Shown: positions 33,514 to 37,324 of the stretch, one piece after another
Layout: each line of letters opens with the position of its first letter
Numbering within the stretch: the stretch's first letter is position 1
DNA from: CAZIKB01 sp964539665
Lineage (GTDB): Bacteria; Zhuqueibacterota; Zhuqueibacteria; Oceanimicrobiales; Oceanimicrobiaceae
DNA: 37,324 nt
Reading direction: 5' to 3'
NCBI GenBank assembly: GCA_964539665.1
Contig: CAZIKB010000061.1
Coordinates: 1 to 37,324, forward strand
Notes under the pieces: model-generated
What the model was told of the DNA's origin: nothing
Databases searched by the model: none
What the model saw: the letters and a program-made list of their open reading frames with translations, nothing else
Translations under genes and position numbers: made by a program

Positions 33514-34509
33514 CTAAATCAAATAAGGCTTAATAACTCTGGCATTTATTTTTTTTAATTCGACAACTAATTTAGTGAGCATTTCATCGTTTTCATAAAT
33601 ACCGATGATGGAGCCTCCTGAACCAGCGAATTTTGCGGGAGCGCCACATTTGCGCGCTGTTTCAACCAATTCCAAATTACTTTGACTGATTTTCATAATC
33701 TCCCTGCGCAAATCAAAGTTCTGGTTTATTAAAGCAGTCAATACTGGCATGTCTTTGTTTAGTAAGGCTTGCTTGCCCTCATCAGCAAGATCGCCAATGC
33801 GTTTCAGGTTATCAAGAACTTTTGGATCTCCACGGTCGTATCTGGTTTTAATGTCATTGAGCACCACTCCCGATACTTTTCCTAATTGCGGTTTGTAGGC
33901 GATATATAGATTTGGCAAAAGTGCTGGAGAGATACGCTCATATATTCCATGCTGCTTTTTATCCATAATCTGTTTATCAAAATTCATATAAACGCAGCCC
34001 TCATAAGTTTGAATAACTCTGTCCTGCAGGCCGGCGTTGATTCCCAATTCATCCCGTTCAGTTGAAAGTACAATATTTGGTATAATCTCAATCGGTATGC
34101 TTACCTGATAAAACCGCATTAACGCTTGTATTGTTGCAGTCACAATTGCGCTGGAGCCCGCCAGGCCAATTTGTCGTGGAATTGAAGAATAATATCGGAT
34201 AGTGAAATTTTTATTGTTCAGTTTCTGGTTATGCTCTTCACAATATTCACTGAATTTTTTAATCGCGGCCTTAATGAGCCGGGTGCCGCCGTAATATCCC
34301 ATTAAATTCACAGATTCGACCAAATCATAAATATTTCTGAAATTGTTCAAATCCTGTTGTTGAGATTCAATGTTCAGTTCGGGTGTTTCGTATAGCGAAA
34401 CATGCGCGCCAAAATTTCGCACGCTGATAGAAATGGTTTTACCAAAGTATCCGTCGGATGGATTTCCCAGAAGACCAGCTCGAGCGTATGCACGGGTTTC
34501 AATAATCAT
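33514..34509 (-). CDS. GHMP-family kinase, glucuronokinase-like
   Basis: The 331-residue product has the GHMP kinase marks: an N-terminal ARAGLLGNPSDGYFGKTISI segment, the ATP loop PRQIGLAGSSAIVTA (111-125), and the C-terminal glycine motif AKFAGSGGSI (292-301). Several phrases match what I remember of plant glucuronokinase (GLCAK), notably RAYARAGLLGNPSD, YYGGTRLI, GLQDRVIQTYEG, and the ALLNKD / NQNFDLRR pair. That enzyme phosphorylates D-glucuronate at C1, feeding a UDP-sugar pyrophosphorylase. Neighbours galU and uxaC use the product type and the same substrate, which supports the call. Another sugar-1-kinase specificity (for example a heptose or arabinose kinase) remains possible. The ribosome binding site is weak (CAGGT about 12 nt upstream). 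Confidence 0.78.
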   Translation of the reverse strand: MIIETRAYARAGLLGNPSDGYFGKTISISVRNFGAHVSLYETPELNIESQQQDLNNFRNIYDLVESVNLMGYYGGTRLIKAAIKKFSEYCEEHNQKLNNKNFTIRYYSSIPRQIGLAGSSAIVTATIQALMRFYQVSIPIEIIPNIVLSTERDELGINAGLQDRVIQTYEGCVYMNFDKQIMDKKQHGIYERISPALLPNLYIAYKPQLGKVSGVVLNDIKTRYDRGDPKVLDNLKRIGDLADEGKQALLNKDMPVLTALINQNFDLRREIMKISQSNLELVETARKCGAPAKFAGSGGSIIGIYENDEMLTKLVVELKKINARVIKPYLI

Positions 34510-35029
34510 CTATTGCTATTACCTGCAACAATTAGTGGCTTAAAACTTAATATCCTTACTAAGTAAGCTGTAAAGTCGGAATTTACAAATAAATTAGAAC
34601 AAAGGCAACAATTTCAATAACAATCCTAACTGAAATTGCGGAGCTATTGCCGAATTAAAATATCTGAAAAGTTTTTGAATAATTTAGGAATTCTGACTTG
34701 ATTTACAAATAGAACACGGAAGAAACAGCGAGGCGAAGTAGCAAATCACAAATGCTCAATACCCAAATAAATCTCAAGGTTCTAAACTCATAATCGTAAG
34801 TAACAATGTCAACTCAATTGGTTAACTAATTACTGACTCAAGACACTAATGGAGTGATTCCACATTAATGTGCGTTTTAGAATAAACATCAATGAATCGT
34901 CAAATTCTGGATATTTATTGTCATTGACTTAATGACCGAATGACCCTGAATGAAAAATCGGTGTAAATTCGCGTTACCCGAGTTACAGTTTTCTATGTTA
35001 TATACATGTATTGCTAACAGCAAAATGAT
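34510..35029. other. 520-bp AT-rich region, no gene recognised apart from a repeat copy
   Basis: This is the upstream region of the kinase gene. I find no frame of substance here. The only structure is copy 3 of the 66-bp element (34845-34910). Confidence 0.5.
34845..34910 (-). repeat. 66-bp dispersed element, copy 3 (inverted)
   Basis: The reverse complement aligns without gaps to copy 1 over 66 bp. It keeps the GACGATTCATT core, the ATTCT arm and the TGGAATCACTC segment. Most differences are transitions. This copy also contains the palindrome CACATTAATGTG in its right half. Confidence 0.65.
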
Positions 35030-35227
35030 CTAATTTTTTGTAAAATCAAATTCCAGTTCGGTAAACATGCAAATCAATGCCTGTCTATCTTCATCATCGA
35101 AATTTCTCAAAAATTCTTTAAATACAAAATATAAGTCAAATGTATGAACCTGAATAACTCTGATTGCGTCAATATTTGTTGGAATCTGCAGTAATATCAT
35201 TCTTGTTCTCTTTATAGAAATAGTCAT
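35030..35227 (-). CDS. Hypothetical 65-residue protein (doubtful)
   Basis: A short frame in gene-poor DNA. A second start at 35200 has AAAGAGA in front of it and would give 56 residues. The protein reads IRVIQVHTFDLYFVFKEFL, then NFDDEDRQALICMF. It is acidic toward the end and has no motif I recognise. It may be chance or a relic. Confidence 0.25.
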   Translation of the reverse strand: MTISIKRTRMILLQIPTNIDAIRVIQVHTFDLYFVFKEFLRNFDDEDRQALICMFTELEFDFTKN

Positions 35228-35370
35228 AAAATATTGTACCAGTTACTTCTAATTATCGACTCATCTTTAAATTTATTGCTAGTTATGAAGTGAATTTTAT
35301 ATTTTATATTCAAAGAATTAAGAAAGCAATGGCACGGTTATCCAGTTAGCTCAGCAAAGACCACTAAATT

Positions 35371-35410
35371 ATCATTCCGAATCCGCTGTGGCGGGTGAGG
35401 AATCTGATGT
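35371..35410. repeat. Short palindromic intergenic repeat
   Basis: The stretch contains CATTCCGAATCCGC, then TGTG, then GCGGGTGAGGAATC. The CCGC/GCGG arms form a hairpin and the outer ATTCC/GGAAT ends are also complementary. It resembles a widespread intergenic repeat and abuts the transposase remnant. Confidence 0.45.
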
Positions 35411-35414
35411 CTTT

Positions 35415-35597
35415 CAAAATTGTGCTAACCATCAAAACCAGATTTCTCACTTGGAAGCTTACTGGCACGAGGTCATGGAGAATCTCACCACAAAGGAGGG
35501 AATCGGACTCTGGAAACAAAGAGGCGTTGATGTGGAATCGGTCTTTTGTCATATTAAACACAACATGGGGTACAGGCATTACTTGACTTTCAATTAA
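35415..35597 (+). pseudogene. Transposase C-terminal remnant (IS1182-like DDE family)
   Basis: The frame contains ENLTTKEGIGLWKQRGVDVE, then SVFCHIKHNMGYRHYLTF. This matches the conserved end of IS1182-type transposases, where the catalytic Glu lies in the KQRxxxVExVFGxIKxNxGFxRF signature. Here the expected Gly after VF is replaced by Cys. Only about 60 codons remain, the N-terminal two Asp are absent, and I saw no terminal inverted repeats. It is a dead fragment of an insertion sequence. Confidence 0.65.
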
Positions 35598-35623
35598 AAT
35601 ATAACTATTTTACAAAAATTTAA

Positions 35624-35637
35624 TGCAAACGTTTGTA
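35624..35637. promoter_or_regulatory. LacI-family operator-like palindrome upstream of the ABC ATPase gene
   Basis: TGCAAACGTTTGTA is a near-perfect palindrome with the central CG that is typical of LacI/MalR/CRE-type operators. Only one base breaks the symmetry. It lies 229 nt upstream of the MalK/UgpC-type gene. No LacI-family regulator is in the window. The distance is larger than usual, so the target assignment is tentative. Confidence 0.4.
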
Positions 35638-35865
35638 CACTCACATCTCTTTAATTCAGGTACTGCAAAGCGATTCATATATACCTGATAAGAAATCGAT
35701 TCAATTAATGATTAAGGGCTAAAATTTGGTGATAAAATCGGAGATTAAGTAAATTAGAGACGCTTTTACTCAACCGATAAACGAAGTTGAACAACGACAA
35801 CGTTTTTTTCTAAAATACAAGACAATCAGTAGCTTTCTGTATATTAATTAACTCGGATTAACATT

Positions 35866-36960
35866 ATGGCTGGTGTGACTTTTAGAAATGTCTCGAAGGT
35901 ATATGATAAACAAATAGAAGCCGTTAAAAATGCGACTTTTGAAGTCATGGACAAAGAATTTGTCGTGCTGGTTGGTCCTTCAGGTTGCGGCAAATCCACA
36001 CTCTTAAGAATGATTGCCGGGCTTGAAGATGTTTCTGATGGTGAAATATTCATTGAAGATCGAATGGTCAATGATGTCGCGCCGAAAGAAAGAGATATTG
36101 CCATGGTATTTCAAAATTATGCGCTCTATCCCCACATGACGGTCTATGATAACATGGCGTTTGGGCTGAAGATGCGAAAATATAGCAAACAGGAAATAAG
36201 TCACCGAGTCAGGCAGGCAGCCGAAAGTCTCGGTATCACTGAATTGCTTGACAGAAAACCGAAAGCTCTTTCGGGCGGGCAGAGACAAAGAGTGGCATTG
36301 GGAAGGGCTATCGTCCGACACCCGCAAGTCTTTCTCTTTGATGAACCGCTGTCAAACCTGGATGCAAAATTACGCGTTCAAATGCGCACTGAAATTTCAC
36401 GATTACATAACCGCTTACAAACTACCATGATTTACGTAACCCATGATCAAATTGAGGCGATGACTATGGGACAACGCATCGTAGTATTGAAAGATGGGAT
36501 AATTCAGCAAATCGATGCTCCGCTTAATTTATATAATTCTCCTATAAATAAATTCGTAGCTGGATTTCTCGGCAGCCCTTCTATGAATTTCCTAAATGGT
36601 AAAATAATTGAAAATAATGGGCTCTGGTTTGATGAAGGTAACTTGAAAATCAGAATTCTATCAGAACATGAAGAAAGACTTGCAAAATATGTGAATAGAG
36701 AAATAATCTTCGGAATTCGTCCCGAAGAAATTTATGACTCCAACAACAATTTGAATGAATACTCTGAAGTATCGCTTGATGTTGAAGTTGTTGAACCCAT
36801 GGGCAATGAAATATATCTCTACCTCACGAGTGGATTGCATACAATTGTGGCCAGATTAGGTTCTCGAACTGACATCTCAGTAGGGCAAAAGATGATATTA
36901 TTTTTCAACACGAGAAAGTGTCATTTTTTTGACAAGGTGAATGAAGAAACTATAATTTAA
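35866..36960 (+). CDS. ABC transporter ATP-binding protein, MalK/UgpC (CUT1 sugar) type
   Basis: The 364-residue product has the complete ABC ATPase core. Walker A is GPSGCGKST (37-45), the Q-loop Gln83 sits in MVFQNYALYPHMTV, the signature is LSGGQRQR (135-142), Walker B is VFLFDEPLSNLD (155-166), and the H-loop His193 is in VTHDQIEAM. Residues 235-364 are the MalK-type regulatory (TOBE/OB) domain: GFLGSPSMNFLNG, IIFGIRPEEIYD, VVEPMGNEIYLYL. Such ATPases power uptake of maltose, glycerol-3-phosphate or other oligosaccharides from the cytoplasmic face. No permease or binding protein is in the window, so it is either an orphan shared ATPase or its partners lie elsewhere. The substrate is unknown. 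The ribosome binding site is weak. Confidence 0.92.
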   Translation: MAGVTFRNVSKVYDKQIEAVKNATFEVMDKEFVVLVGPSGCGKSTLLRMIAGLEDVSDGEIFIEDRMVNDVAPKERDIAMVFQNYALYPHMTVYDNMAFGLKMRKYSKQEISHRVRQAAESLGITELLDRKPKALSGGQRQRVALGRAIVRHPQVFLFDEPLSNLDAKLRVQMRTEISRLHNRLQTTMIYVTHDQIEAMTMGQRIVVLKDGIIQQIDAPLNLYNSPINKFVAGFLGSPSMNFLNGKIIENNGLWFDEGNLKIRILSEHEERLAKYVNREIIFGIRPEEIYDSNNNLNEYSEVSLDVEVVEPMGNEIYLYLTSGLHTIVARLGSRTDISVGQKMILFFNTRKCHFFDKVNEETII

Positions 36961-37090
36961 CACTAATGTAGAATTGAAAATGTCAATAAAAGAATGAAGC
37001 AGAGATTTTTGGGATGATAGAAATTGGCAGCCTCGCTTTAGGTTTGTTAAAAAGTTGGCAATAGGGGTAGAAAACGAGTTTTATGAAATT

Positions 37091-37128
37091 AAAAAAGGGT
37101 TTAAAGTTAATCTTTAAACCCTTTTTTT
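37091..37128. terminator. Bidirectional intrinsic terminator
   Basis: A perfect 16-bp stem (AAAAAAGGGTTTAAAG at 37091-37106, complement at 37112-37127) has a 5-nt loop. A run of Ts lies at its right end, and a run of As at its left end gives Ts on the other strand. It can end the ABC ATPase transcript from the left and the tRNA transcript from the right. Confidence 0.85.
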
Positions 37129-37130
37129 AG

Positions 37131-37204
<74 letters not shown>

Positions 37205-37324
37205 ATATGTAGGTTATAATATAAAATATTTTAATCTAATGTCAAGATATTTCCCAAATACTTTGCTGACACGCATTGACTCATAATAAAAGTAACCGTG
37301 TCAATTTGCAAAATTGGTCGTTGC

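Overview
The window looks like a chromosomal scaffold piece from an uncultured Gram-negative bacterium of the FCB supergroup; a KSB1-, Calditrichota- or Ignavibacteria-like lineage is my best guess. The reasons are a TonB-dependent receptor, three PorV/UPF0164-type outer-membrane barrels, and several large exported proteins ending in type IX secretion (T9SS) type-A-like C-terminal sorting domains. Other genes are a BhmT-MetF fusion, agmatinase, uxaC and galU. The DNA is AT-rich by eye, and one 100-N scaffold gap shows this is a draft assembly, probably a metagenome bin. The lineage is inferred from gene content, not from a marker phylogeny.

Layout. (1) Positions 1-12639, plus strand, form an outer-membrane glycan (starch-like) uptake locus. 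It holds the C-terminal part of a TonB receptor, a large exported protein with Ca-binding-like Asp/Asn repeats that is interrupted by an in-frame TAG, and a PorV-like barrel. Then come an exported protein with four or five glycogen/starch-binding-like modules and a sorting domain, a membrane SGNH/TPR protein, and an exported GH13 amylase. (2) Positions 12765-15807 are mostly minus strand: an agmatinase-family ureohydrolase, a truncated HEPN remnant (plus strand), and a homocysteine methyltransferase/methylenetetrahydrofolate reductase fusion. (3) Positions 16032-30362 hold the most unusual structure, two divergently transcribed two-gene operons of the same design. Each has a long DUF11-repeat adhesin-like protein with a C-terminal sorting domain, then, through a 4-nt ATGA overlap, a fusion of a PorV-like barrel to OmpA-type peptidoglycan-binding domains. 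The right-hand adhesin also has an N-terminal VWA domain with an intact MIDAS. A 61-aa membrane protein with a strong ribosome binding site follows the left operon. (4) Positions 30906-34509, minus strand, hold sugar-acid genes: a glucuronokinase-like GHMP kinase, galU and uxaC. Three copies of a 66-bp dispersed element lie around them. (5) Positions 34510-37324 are gene-poor, with transposase debris and a LacI-type operator-like palindrome. They end with a MalK/UgpC-type ABC ATPase, a perfect hairpin terminator and an initiator tRNA-Met.

How the parts fit. In all three cases where a DUF11-type or Asp-rich exported protein with a C-terminal sorting-like domain is present, the next gene encodes a PorV-type barrel. 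This suggests cargo and dedicated outer-membrane partner pairs, comparable in logic (not shown to be homologous) to SprB-SprF pairs in Bacteroidota. In the left locus the partners sit beside carbohydrate-binding and GH13 proteins, suggesting surface capture and cleavage of an alpha-glucan. In the central locus they sit with adhesin-like repeat proteins, suggesting a cell-surface display system anchored to peptidoglycan. The glucuronate genes could split glucuronate between catabolism (UxaC) and UDP-glucuronate synthesis (kinase plus a GalU-type pyrophosphorylase).
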